In this document: piece after piece, positions 1 through 5,007 of the stretch
Layout of the letters: every line of letters begins with the position of its first letter
How positions within the stretch are numbered: the first letter of the stretch is position 1
Origin: Chloroflexota bacterium
GTDB taxonomy: Bacteria; Chloroflexota; Dehalococcoidia; Plut-88900
Assembly (NCBI GenBank): GCA_022572865.1
Contig: JACZVB010000149.1
Span: forward strand, 1 to 5,007
Length of the DNA: 5,007 nt
Direction: 5' to 3'
Notes under the pieces: generated by a model
Seen by the model: only the letters and a program-made list of their open reading frames with translations
The model's database searches: none
What the model was told of the DNA's origin: nothing
Translations under genes and position numbers: made by a program

Positions 1-720
1 CTGGGCCATCTGGGCCATGGAGTAGCCCACCATGCCGAATCCCACGAGCCACGGCTCCCGGTATCTGAGGAGGCTCCGAAGGGGCGTGCCTTCCTGGGAA
101 GTCACACTCTTCTTATAATCTCCGGTGATGTTCTCCCGGCCCACCATCAACCAAACCAGGGCGAATACCCCGTTCAAAGCGGCATACGCATAGAACGGCT
201 TTCTCCAGTCACCATCGAAGAGATTCAATACCAGGGGCGTCGCCACGAAGCCAACGGTCAACATCACCCCGAATGCCGCGTTCATCAACCCGTTCACCAG
301 AGGGATCTCACGCTGGTCTAGCCATTGCCGGAAAAGCAACGCCTTGGGCGGGTCCCGGGCCAGCGCAGTCAGCCCAAAGAAGAGCCTTCCCAGAAGCAGC
401 AGGATGAAAAATGGGGCCCAACCCTGGATGAACAGGCACACGGCCCCCAGGGCCAAGGAAACGGTAATGGTCCATTTTGCACTGTATCGAGACAGCCACC
501 AGCCGAAGGGCAGCGAGAGGGCCAGGTTTCCTATAAAGGCCGAAGACCCCAGCCATCCTTGCTGCGAGGGCGAAAGCCCCAGGTCTTCGGTTATGCTTGG
601 AAGCAGTACCCCCAGGACCACGGTCCCGATGAGGGCGGCAGAATGGGTCAGCATGAAGGTGGACAGTACCACCCACCTGTAAGGAGTACGGCTGCCTGAG
701 GACGGCATCGACGCGCTCAA
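1..720 (-). CDS. MFS transporter A (N-terminal half, runs off left edge)
   Basis: This is the N-terminal 240 codons of a polytopic major facilitator superfamily transporter that would move a small solute across the inner membrane by secondary transport; the substrate is unknown. Numbering from the ATG at 708, I see TM1 at about 12-36, a TM1-TM2 loop with ITEDLGLSPSQQGWLGSS (39-56), motif A as GWWLSRYSAK (69-78), LGR in TM4 (106-108), R118-DP and Q128-W129, NG at 139-140, TM5-TM6 to about 190, then the central cytoplasmic loop and the start of TM7 at the window edge. The family usually has about 400-440 residues, so roughly 200 are missing off the edge. An in-frame stop lies just upstream (tag at 786-784). 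I prefer the TTG start at 720 because GAGGGG lies six bases before it; the ATG at 708 is the alternative. It is a paralogue of the two genes upstream, closer to C than to B. MFS membership is firm; the start is uncertain. Confidence 0.9.
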   Translation of the reverse strand, partial: MSASMPSSGSRTPYRWVVLSTFMLTHSAALIGTVVLGVLLPSITEDLGLSPSQQGWLGSSAFIGNLALSLPFGWWLSRYSAKWTITVSLALGAVCLFIQGWAPFFILLLLGRLFFGLTALARDPPKALLFRQWLDQREIPLVNGLMNAAFGVMLTVGFVATPLVLNLFDGDWRKPFYAYAALNGVFALVWLMVGRENITGDYKKSVTSQEGTPLRSLLRYREPWLVGFGMVGYSMAQMAQ

Positions 721-726
721 GGAGAT

Positions 727-732
727 CCCCTC
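727..732 (-). promoter_or_regulatory. Shine-Dalgarno-like GAGGGG deciding a TTG start for MFS gene A
   Basis: On the minus strand GAGGGG is followed by six bases (ATCTCC) and then TTG at 720-718. That is ideal spacing, whereas the in-frame ATG at 708 lies 18 bases from the same motif. This supports a TTG start that adds four residues. MFS gene C in the same array also begins with TTG, so the use of TTG is not out of character here. Confidence 0.4.
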
Positions 733-864
733 GAAGACCGATGCAGTAGAGCGGTTTGTGAGCGGGACATCGTCATAACCTGGCTACATCGCCCCTTCAC
801 GACACGCAAACAACGGGGCACGACGCGCCTAGAAAATATCGGCCGGCCCCGGGTAAAGAAGAGT

Positions 865-877
865 CCTTGGTCCAAGG
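865..877 (-). terminator. Short palindrome just after MFS gene B, weak terminator candidate
   Basis: CCTTGG and CCAAGG form six-base arms around a single base, directly after the gene B stop codon. On the minus strand the motif is followed by ACTCTTCTTTACC, which is T-rich but not a proper U-tract. With one central base the real hairpin would have about five base pairs, so it is a poor intrinsic terminator. It may instead be chance or a protein-binding dyad. Confidence 0.2.
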
Positions 878-878
878 G

Positions 879-2150
879 CTACGCATCCAACACCGTGGAC
901 ACAGCCTCTCTGTCAGGGCCCTTTCTGTACAGCATCATGGCCGCTGCCGCCATGGAAAGGCCGAACAAGGAGGTTATCACCAGGGAGAAGGCCAGGTCAC
1001 CCGAGGCCTCGTGGAGGAACCCCGCGATGATTGGCCCTGCCACACCCCCTCCCCGGGCCGCCGTTTCGATCAGGCCCGACGCCACAGCTATCTCCCGAGA
1101 GGTCATTCCAGGCAGCTCAAAGGGAATCGTCCAGACCAGGGGCATAAAGGAGAAACCCAGTCCATGAAGGATCACCAGCAGGAACAAGAAGGGGATCGAA
1201 TCGGTTAGCATCATCCCAACGGCGGAACCTACCAGCAATATCACCAGAGCGATGACCAGCGGCCTCCGAAACTCCCTTTTCACCAGCCTCATCAGATATA
1301 TTGCCAGCATCATGCTCCCTACCGCCTCGACCACTGCGGCCAGGAACAGCATCATTCCAGTGGTGGTAAGGGGTATCTCGTATTTCTCCAGCATCAGGGT
1401 GGGCCAGAAGGTGAACAAAGCATACTCCATTATGAGTACACCCAGCATGCCGATGCTCATGTACCACAGCTCTTTGTGCCGGACCGCGGACCGCAGAAGG
1501 CTGGCCCCAGGCAGATTATTCGACACATGGAGGTCCCCGGCAGCCCTCCTCTCCCTCCCGGCTATGGCCCATGCCACCGCGATCACGGAAAATGCTATTC
1601 CATAGACTATCAGGGTGATCCTCCAGCTGTTGTCCAGCCACAGGAGCAGGTAGGGCGTCAGAAGGAAGATTATCACCGCCGACAGGCCATATGTGGAGTT
1701 GACCAGGCCGTTGACCATTACGACCTCTCGTCTAGGGAACCACTGCGCGGTCAGGATGGCCCGGGGCGGCTGGCGGGCCACCATAACTACACCGAAGGCC
1801 AGCCTACCCAACAGCAACACCCCGAAGACCGGGGCCCAGCTCTGGAGGAACACACACATCGAACCCAGGGACAGGGCCACGAGTAGAACCCTCTTAGCGC
1901 TGAACCTGGAAAGCCACAAACCGGCGGGCAGGGACAGGAATACGCTTCCCAGAAACATGGAGGAGCCCAGCCACCCCTGCTCCGATGGGGACAGGCCCAG
2001 GTCCTCGGTTATGCTGGGCAGCAATATGCCCAGGGAGAGCACTATCATGGAGTTGAGGACGTTGGACAGGCCTAGAAAACCAAGGATTATAAACCTGTAC
2101 GAAGGGTAGGATATCGGCCCTGCTTGCTCCACGTCCTTTTCGCTGGTCAT
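879..2150 (-). CDS. MFS transporter B (complete, 423 aa)
   Basis: A complete 12-TM major facilitator transporter of the inner membrane; the substrate cannot be read from the sequence. Residues 18-42 form TM1. Residues 46-64 carry ITEDLGLSPSEQGWLGSS. Motif A is GLWLSRFSAKR (77-87), with Ser where the canonical aspartate would be. LGR is at 114-116, R126-QPP and Q136-W137-FP follow, then NG at 147-148. A charged central loop spans about 197-226, where the two six-TM halves join. The C-terminal half contains LPGMTSREIAVASG (346-359) and GGGVAGP, the usual counterpart signature before TM11. The ATG at 2150 is forced, because an in-frame TAG sits at 2156-2154. No Shine-Dalgarno is visible; a TATCAT box lies only nine bases upstream, so the mRNA may be nearly leaderless. 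Of the three paralogues it is the most divergent, most visibly in the central loop. The MFS call is secure; annotation beyond 'MFS transporter' would be guesswork. Confidence 0.95.
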   Translation of the reverse strand: MTSEKDVEQAGPISYPSYRFIILGFLGLSNVLNSMIVLSLGILLPSITEDLGLSPSEQGWLGSSMFLGSVFLSLPAGLWLSRFSAKRVLLVALSLGSMCVFLQSWAPVFGVLLLGRLAFGVVMVARQPPRAILTAQWFPRREVVMVNGLVNSTYGLSAVIIFLLTPYLLLWLDNSWRITLIVYGIAFSVIAVAWAIAGRERRAAGDLHVSNNLPGASLLRSAVRHKELWYMSIGMLGVLIMEYALFTFWPTLMLEKYEIPLTTTGMMLFLAAVVEAVGSMMLAIYLMRLVKREFRRPLVIALVILLVGSAVGMMLTDSIPFLFLLVILHGLGFSFMPLVWTIPFELPGMTSREIAVASGLIETAARGGGVAGPIIAGFLHEASGDLAFSLVITSLFGLSMAAAAMMLYRKGPDREAVSTVLDA

Positions 2151-2159
2151 TGTCTAGAG

Positions 2160-2165
2160 ATGATA
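2160..2165 (-). promoter_or_regulatory. Possible -10 box (TATCAT) immediately upstream of MFS gene B
   Basis: TATCAT on the minus strand matches the sigma70 -10 consensus at five of six positions and ends nine bases before the ATG of gene B. A start of transcription 6-8 bases downstream would leave a 5' UTR of only about 2-4 bases, consistent with the absence of a ribosome-binding site. No good -35 is seen at 16-18 bases; that place is occupied by the GC-rich dyad at 2182-2200. Confidence 0.3.
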
Positions 2166-2181
2166 AAGAGTGTTCCGTAAA

Positions 2182-2200
2182 GTCCGGCCCGGGGCCGGAC
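2182..2200. promoter_or_regulatory. Perfect 9-base inverted repeat in front of MFS gene B (operator or terminator candidate)
   Basis: GTCCGGCCC (2182-2190) and GGGCCGGAC (2192-2200) are perfect inverted copies around one G. The dyad covers the place where a -35 box for gene B would lie, which suits a transcription-factor site. In RNA from gene C it could form an eight-pair stem with a three-base loop followed by UUUACGG, so a weak terminator is the alternative. Two tandem copies of ACACCCG (2199-2205 and 2206-2212) begin within its right end. Confidence 0.35.
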
Positions 2201-2420
2201 ACCCGACACCCGTGCCCCGAAATATACGATGTTGTCATCCCTTTCGCAAACTTGACGGGGCCATCCTGTCGCTAGCGATGAAGATAGAGGTTCCAGGGCA
2301 ACAGGCATTTGCTGCTCCGAAGAAGCTGCCAGCGCCAGGAAACACCTAGTACTTAGTAGCCGAAATCAGCGTAACGTTCGGTCCAGTGTTGTCAGGAGTC
2401 CAGACAGGCGACAGCCCCAT

Positions 2421-2495
2421 TGGCGGGGATACTGGGGGTGCCCCCCAGAATCTTCTTTCCCCCTTCCAGAAAAGGAAGGGGGATACAGGGGGATG
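2421..2495. repeat. Double-hairpin G-run/C-run repeat element (MITE-like or REP-like)
   Basis: Two adjacent hairpins occur here. The first has CTGGGGG (2432-2438) and CCCCCAG (2442-2448) around a three-base loop. The second has CCCCCTTCC (2459-2467) and GGAAGGGGG (2474-2482) around a six-base loop AGAAAA. A further G-run (2488-2492, within ATACAGGGGGATGG) can pair with the C-run at 2441-2446, so the whole could fold as one long structure. Neither orientation has a U-tract, so it is not a classic terminator. The composition is quite unlike the neighbouring coding sequence. Elements of this pattern are, to my recollection, scattered in intergenic regions of some Chloroflexota genomes. That it is dispersed is inference, because only one copy is in this window. 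The outer limits are approximate. Confidence 0.55.
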
Positions 2496-2571
2496 GTTCG
2501 GTGGATGGCAGATCACGGGTGCGTCCCCAATACGGAGGGGACATTATGAAGCCGTTTCCCGCAGTCAGGTA

Positions 2572-3894
2572 CTAATCGCCGCCAGGGACAGGTGGGTTCT
2601 GGGGCCTCGGCGACGCCTGTGAGAAGGGCTTAGACCCGTCACCAAGGCCAAGGGCCTTCAACCTCGCCTCAGAGGGGAGTAGCGCCGCGCCCAGGGAGAG
2701 AAGCAGGCCGAATAGGCTGGCTGCTATCAGGGTGAATTGCAGGTCGTCGGTGGCCTCCTGAAGCATTCCCACAAAGACGGGCCCGACGGCGCCTCCGGCC
2801 CACACCGCCATCTCCAGAAAACCGATGGCCACCGCCACCTCCCTGGGCTTGATCCCCGGCAGCTTGAAAGGCACGGTCATCACGATGGGGAAGAAAGACC
2901 ATCCGATGCCATTGATGAAGGACATAGCGAACTGCAGGGGCAGTGACCCCGTAAGAGACATGCCTATGGAGGTGGTCGTGATCAAGATTCCACAGAGAAA
3001 CAGCCAGGCCTTGCCGATGTCTCTTCTTGTCATCAGGTAGGAAACTATCAGCGCGAACACAGAGGACACGATCCCCGAGACGGCCATCAAAGCCCCGGAT
3101 AGCGCCAGGGACACCTGGTACCTGTCCAGCAGAAGTGTAGGCCAGAAGGTGATGAAAGCAAGCCAGAGGAGATTGGCGCCGAACAACCCCATGCCTGTCC
3201 ACCACAGCTGCCGGTATTTGAGCAGGCTTCTTAAAGGGGTGCCGGCCTGGGAAACAGACCTTTGAATGTAGCTGCGTGTGATTCGCTCCCTGCCCAGGAG
3301 GTGCCAGGCCACCGCCACCGCCAGGGTCATGAATCCGAATATGTAGAAGGCCAGCCGCCAGTTGTCATCAGACCTGGACAGTATGTAGGGCGTAACAAAG
3401 AAACCGATGGCTATGGCTACCCCAATAACGCTAACCAGGACACCGTTCATCATGACTATCTCCCGGTCAGGTACCCACTGCTGGGTCAGCATGGCCCTGG
3501 CAGGCTCCCTGGCTATTCCCGAGAGGCCGAACAGCAAACGGCCCAACAGAAGCACAAGGAATATCGGCGCCCATCCCTGCACGAATAAGAAAAGGCCCCC
3601 GGCCACCAGGGCGATGGTGGTCACCAGCTTGGCGTCCAACCGGGAGAGCCACCAGCCGAAGGGCAATGAGAACACCAGGTTGGCTATTAAGGCCGAAGAC
3701 CCCAGCCATCCCTGCTCCGATGGGGAGAGACCCATGTCCTCGGAAATGGCCGGCAGCAGCACCCCGAGGTTGAACAGGACCAGAAAGTTCGTGAAGGTCG
3801 ATAGAGACAGGACCGCGATGATGATAAACCGGTACCGGGGAGCATCGTCGGACTCCCCATTGCTCAGGTTATTTTCTCTTCTCTCCTCCTCCAA
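2572..3894 (-). CDS. MFS transporter C (complete, 440 aa)
   Basis: A complete 12-TM major facilitator transporter of the inner membrane; the substrate is unknown. An acidic and basic N-terminal stretch (1-20) precedes TM1. ISEDMGLSPSEQGWLGSS lies at 50-67, motif A is GWWLSRLDAK (80-89) with Ser in the usual Asp position, LGR is at 117-119, R129-EP and Q139-W140-VP follow, and NG is at 150-151. The central loop at about 200-230 includes GTPLRSLLKYR, almost the same as in gene A. KLPGIKPREVAVAIG and GGAVGP (344-371) mark the C-terminal half. The last 30 or so residues form a hydrophilic, proline-rich tail (PRPQNPPVPGGD at the end) that gene B lacks. The start is a TTG at 3894; an in-frame stop lies at 3918-3916 and no in-frame ATG lies before TM1. 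A weak AGG sits five bases upstream. Gene C is the first gene of the array and divergent from the VTT gene. Confidence 0.95.
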   Translation of the reverse strand: MEEERRENNLSNGESDDAPRYRFIIIAVLSLSTFTNFLVLFNLGVLLPAISEDMGLSPSEQGWLGSSALIANLVFSLPFGWWLSRLDAKLVTTIALVAGGLFLFVQGWAPIFLVLLLGRLLFGLSGIAREPARAMLTQQWVPDREIVMMNGVLVSVIGVAIAIGFFVTPYILSRSDDNWRLAFYIFGFMTLAVAVAWHLLGRERITRSYIQRSVSQAGTPLRSLLKYRQLWWTGMGLFGANLLWLAFITFWPTLLLDRYQVSLALSGALMAVSGIVSSVFALIVSYLMTRRDIGKAWLFLCGILITTTSIGMSLTGSLPLQFAMSFINGIGWSFFPIVMTVPFKLPGIKPREVAVAIGFLEMAVWAGGAVGPVFVGMLQEATDDLQFTLIAASLFGLLLSLGAALLPSEARLKALGLGDGSKPFSQASPRPQNPPVPGGD

Positions 3895-4030
3895 GGCGAC
3901 CTGCAGACCCCCTTCTTATAACCCTGGGCATCGGCCCCTAACCTCTGGCAGAACCCGCTGCGGCAAAGAAGTAACAGTCTATCATCAAAGGCGCTGAGGG
4001 GTGCTGGAAACACACCGCACTACATCACAG

Positions 4031-4055
4031 CCCCTCGACTCCCAAACCCGAGGGG
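4031..4055. repeat. 7-base inverted repeat in the divergent region
   Basis: CCCCTCG (4031-4037) and CGAGGGG (4049-4055) flank an 11-base loop. No T-run follows on either strand, so it is not a convincing terminator. It could be a binding site or part of the 5' leader of gene C if transcription starts far upstream. Confidence 0.3.
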
Positions 4056-4084
4056 GAACCGTAACCTCTACAATGCATCCAATC

Positions 4085-4104
4085 CATTAAGAGGCCGTTT
4101 AATG
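4085..4104. promoter_or_regulatory. CATTAA-N8-TTAATG dyad, possible regulator site
   Basis: CATTAA (4085-4090) and TTAATG (4099-4104) are exact inverted copies with an eight-base spacer. This is a spacing typical of a dimeric regulator contacting adjacent major grooves. It lies about 80 bases upstream of the -35 box of the VTT gene promoter. No regulator gene is in the window, so this is only a candidate. Confidence 0.25.
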
Positions 4105-4186
4105 CGCTACTCAAAAGGGAAGTGTCCCATCGAAGGGCATAGGGCTGGGCGAAACTGTTATCGAACACTCTCCAACTCAGACCCTG

Positions 4187-4215
4187 TTGTTGTAGGACGC
4201 AGGGTTTTGTATACT
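4187..4215 (+). promoter_or_regulatory. Sigma70-like promoter for the VTT-domain gene
   Basis: TTGTTG (4187-4192) and TATACT (4210-4215) are separated by exactly 17 bases. The -10 box matches the consensus at five of six positions; the -35 box keeps the TTG. Transcription would begin near 4222, giving a leader of about 47 bases before the ATG at 4269. Confidence 0.5.
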
Positions 4216-4255
4216 GAAATCACATCCCCTGTGCGGCGCAACGTGTCTCGATCGT

Positions 4256-4259
4256 AGGG
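4256..4259 (+). promoter_or_regulatory. Weak ribosome-binding site (AGGG) for the VTT-domain gene
   Basis: AGGG lies nine bases before the ATG at 4269. The next in-frame stop upstream is TGA at 4215, and no other ATG, GTG or TTG lies in frame between it and 4269, so the start is well determined. Confidence 0.4.
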
Positions 4260-4268
4260 TATTACCAA

Positions 4269-4940
4269 ATGTCCACCGTGAACGAGGCCACCAAGCTGAA
4301 ACCCGTCGAAACCGAGAGCCATCCCAGTGGCCGGCGCCTGAACATGCTCTCCGGCTTCCGGCTGGTTCTGGATCGAACGCGGATCAAGGACAGATACCTT
4401 ATCGGTATAGCGATCTTCCTCGCTGTAGGCTTCAGCGTCGGCGCATTCTCCCTCTACTACTTCTTCGATTCCAAAAACCTGAGCTCAGTAGGCTATCTGG
4501 GCGTCTTCGTCTTCACTTTCCTGAGCGCCGCAACAATTTTCCTGCCCAGCGGCGGAAGCGCCGTCGTGATCTTTGCGGGAGCAGCCTTGAACCCTGTATT
4601 AGTAGGGCTCCTGGCCGGAACGGCAGCGGCCCTGGGCGAGTTGACGGGCTACGCCGTCGGCTACGAAGGCGGCGCCTTTCTGGAGAGGCGTGCCAAGCTT
4701 TACGCCAAGGCCAAGCGCTGGATGGAGAAGCGGGGGTCCATAACCATCTTCCTCCTATCGGTATTCCCCAACCCCCTCTTCGATGCCGCAGGCCTGGCGG
4801 CAGGGGGCATTAGGTTCCCTTTGAGGAAGTTTCTGGCCCTTGCCTGGCTGGGCAAGACCATTCAGGCACTGGCCGGCGCGTTCATCGGAAGACTGGGCTC
4901 AGACTGGCTGGTCAACCTGGTAGAGCGGGTCTTTGATTAG
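4269..4940 (+). CDS. VTT-domain (DedA/SNARE-associated) membrane protein, 223 aa
   Basis: A small polytopic inner-membrane protein of the VTT/DedA superfamily. Characterised relatives translocate lipids: bacterial DedA proteins act on undecaprenyl phosphate or phospholipids, and eukaryotic TMEM41B and VMP1 are scramblases. The role of this one is inferred only from the family. A soluble, charged N-terminus (1-43) precedes TM1 (about 45-67). A first re-entrant segment contains FLPSGGSAVVIFAGA (91-105). The next helix has GELTGYAVGYEGG (123-135) with the family's G-E-x-x-G-Y pattern. A basic amphipathic stretch RAKLYAKAKRWMEKRG (141-156) leads to the second re-entrant segment, FLLSVFPNPLFDAAGLAAGG (161-180), and a last helix (about 186-208). 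The arginines usual in that second segment of classic DedA proteins are absent (Ser164, Leu170). Length is typical. It stands alone, divergent from the MFS array, with its own promoter. Confidence 0.85.
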   Translation: MSTVNEATKLKPVETESHPSGRRLNMLSGFRLVLDRTRIKDRYLIGIAIFLAVGFSVGAFSLYYFFDSKNLSSVGYLGVFVFTFLSAATIFLPSGGSAVVIFAGAALNPVLVGLLAGTAAALGELTGYAVGYEGGAFLERRAKLYAKAKRWMEKRGSITIFLLSVFPNPLFDAAGLAAGGIRFPLRKFLALAWLGKTIQALAGAFIGRLGSDWLVNLVERVFD

Positions 4941-4945
4941 ACCAA

Positions 4946-5007
4946 TCATCCATCATGGCTGGGCAACCCTTCCCCCTCCACCCAGAACCCGTTAGTGGGG
5001 ACCTCAC
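4946..5007 (-). CDS. Possible C-terminus of a convergent gene entering from the right edge
   Basis: A minus-strand frame is open from the right edge to a TGA at 4948-4946 and ends in EVPTNGFWVEGEGLPSHDG. Its third positions are mostly G or C, as in the real genes here, and the stop falls five bases past the end of the VTT gene, a usual arrangement for tightly packed convergent genes. Only about 20 residues are visible, too few to assign a family. The frame could also be open by chance, since the other minus-strand frames over so short a distance are not strongly excluded. Confidence 0.3.
   Translation of the reverse strand, partial: EVPTNGFWVEGEGLPSHDG

Larger units (their letters stand above)
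2151..2571. other. 421-base spacer between MFS genes C and B, no gene seen
   Basis: No convincing coding frame lies here; the plus-strand frame from 2386 to 2622 is made of the G-run/C-run repeat and the antisense of the gene C tail. The spacer holds the dyad at 2182-2200, a ten-base palindrome TCGCTAGCGA at 2269-2278, the double-hairpin repeat at 2432-2482, and a small dyad GTCCCC/GGGGAC at 2523-2528 and 2537-2542 with an eight-base loop. I see nothing recognisable in about 2280-2395. Confidence 0.6.
3895..4268. other. 374-base divergent intergenic region
   Basis: This region separates MFS gene C (minus) from the VTT gene (plus), so it must hold both promoters. A good plus-strand promoter is at 4187-4215. 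For gene C only a lone TATAAG (3920-3915, minus) is visible, too close to the TTG and without a -35 partner, so it is not called. Two inverted repeats are at 4031-4055 and 4085-4104. I see no coding frame, RNA gene or riboswitch. Confidence 0.6.

Noticed and set aside
325..699. Plus-strand open frames of 112-124 codons
   Set aside because: They are antisense to MFS gene A, whose minus-strand frame gives clear TM helices and MFS motifs; the plus-strand products are low-complexity, charged and unlike any protein.
2253..2285. TTGACG as a plus-strand -35 box
   Set aside because: No acceptable -10 hexamer is found 16-18 bases downstream and no plus-strand gene follows.
2459..2482. Strong hairpin as an intrinsic terminator of MFS gene C
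   Set aside because: On the minus strand the stem is followed by AAAGAAG and on the plus strand by ATACAGG, so the required U-tract is missing; a repeat element fits better.
2421..2495. CRISPR array or tRNA gene in the G/C-run region
   Set aside because: There is no regular repeat-spacer periodicity and no cloverleaf or T-loop; there are only two different hairpins.
2386..2622. 78-codon plus-strand open frame starting with TTG
   Set aside because: It translates the hairpin repeat and then runs antisense into the tail of gene C; there is no ribosome-binding site and no gene-like composition.
3915..3920. TATAAG as the -10 box of MFS gene C
   Set aside because: It leaves only about a 14-base leader, has no -35 partner, and the in-frame TAA lies inside it; it is too weak to list as a promoter.
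3407..3997. 196-codon plus-strand open frame
   Set aside because: It is the antisense shadow of the N-terminal part of MFS gene C; its product is Arg/Ser/Thr/Pro-rich without domain features.

Overview
The window comes from a bacterial chromosome or metagenomic contig with fairly GC-rich coding sequence. It is dominated by membrane transport. Three paralogous major facilitator superfamily (MFS) transporter genes lie head to tail on the minus strand. They are followed by one divergently transcribed VTT/DedA-type membrane protein on the plus strand. The style of the sequence resembles Chloroflexota of the Dehalococcoidia/SAR202 type: a dispersed G-run/C-run double-hairpin repeat, paralogous MFS expansion and weak Shine-Dalgarno sites. 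This is an impression from the sequence, not a demonstrated placement.

Layout on the minus strand, in order of transcription. MFS gene C (2572-3894) is complete with a TTG start. A 421-base spacer follows, holding the repeat element near 2421-2495 and a GC-rich dyad at 2182-2200. MFS gene B (879-2150) is complete with an ATG start. A 158-base spacer follows. MFS gene A runs from about 720 off the left edge, leaving only its N-terminal half. The three proteins share the same signatures at matching positions: a loop between TM1 and TM2 containing ED-G-LSPS-QGWLGSS, a motif-A region reading LSR where the family normally has a D-R, an LGR in TM4, an R-x-P-x-x-A-x-x-x-Q-W segment, and an NG pair. 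They therefore arose by duplication. By eye, A and C resemble each other more than either resembles B.

The 374-base divergent region (3895-4268) holds a good sigma70-like promoter for the plus-strand gene and two imperfectly understood inverted repeats, but no convincing gene. The VTT-domain protein (4269-4940) is a small polytopic membrane protein in the DedA/TMEM41 superfamily. It lacks the arginines that normally mark the second re-entrant loop. Directly after it, an open minus-strand frame (4946-5007) may be the C-terminus of a convergent gene that enters from the right edge.

Nothing in the window identifies a substrate for the transporters: there is no catabolic enzyme, regulator or binding protein next to them. 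The wide spacers suggest that each MFS gene may be expressed separately rather than as one tight operon. I did not find phage, CRISPR, RNA-gene or transposase sequences. No wholly new system is evident; the most notable items are the paralogous MFS array with its shared non-canonical motif A, the repeat lodged inside it, and the dyad in front of gene B.
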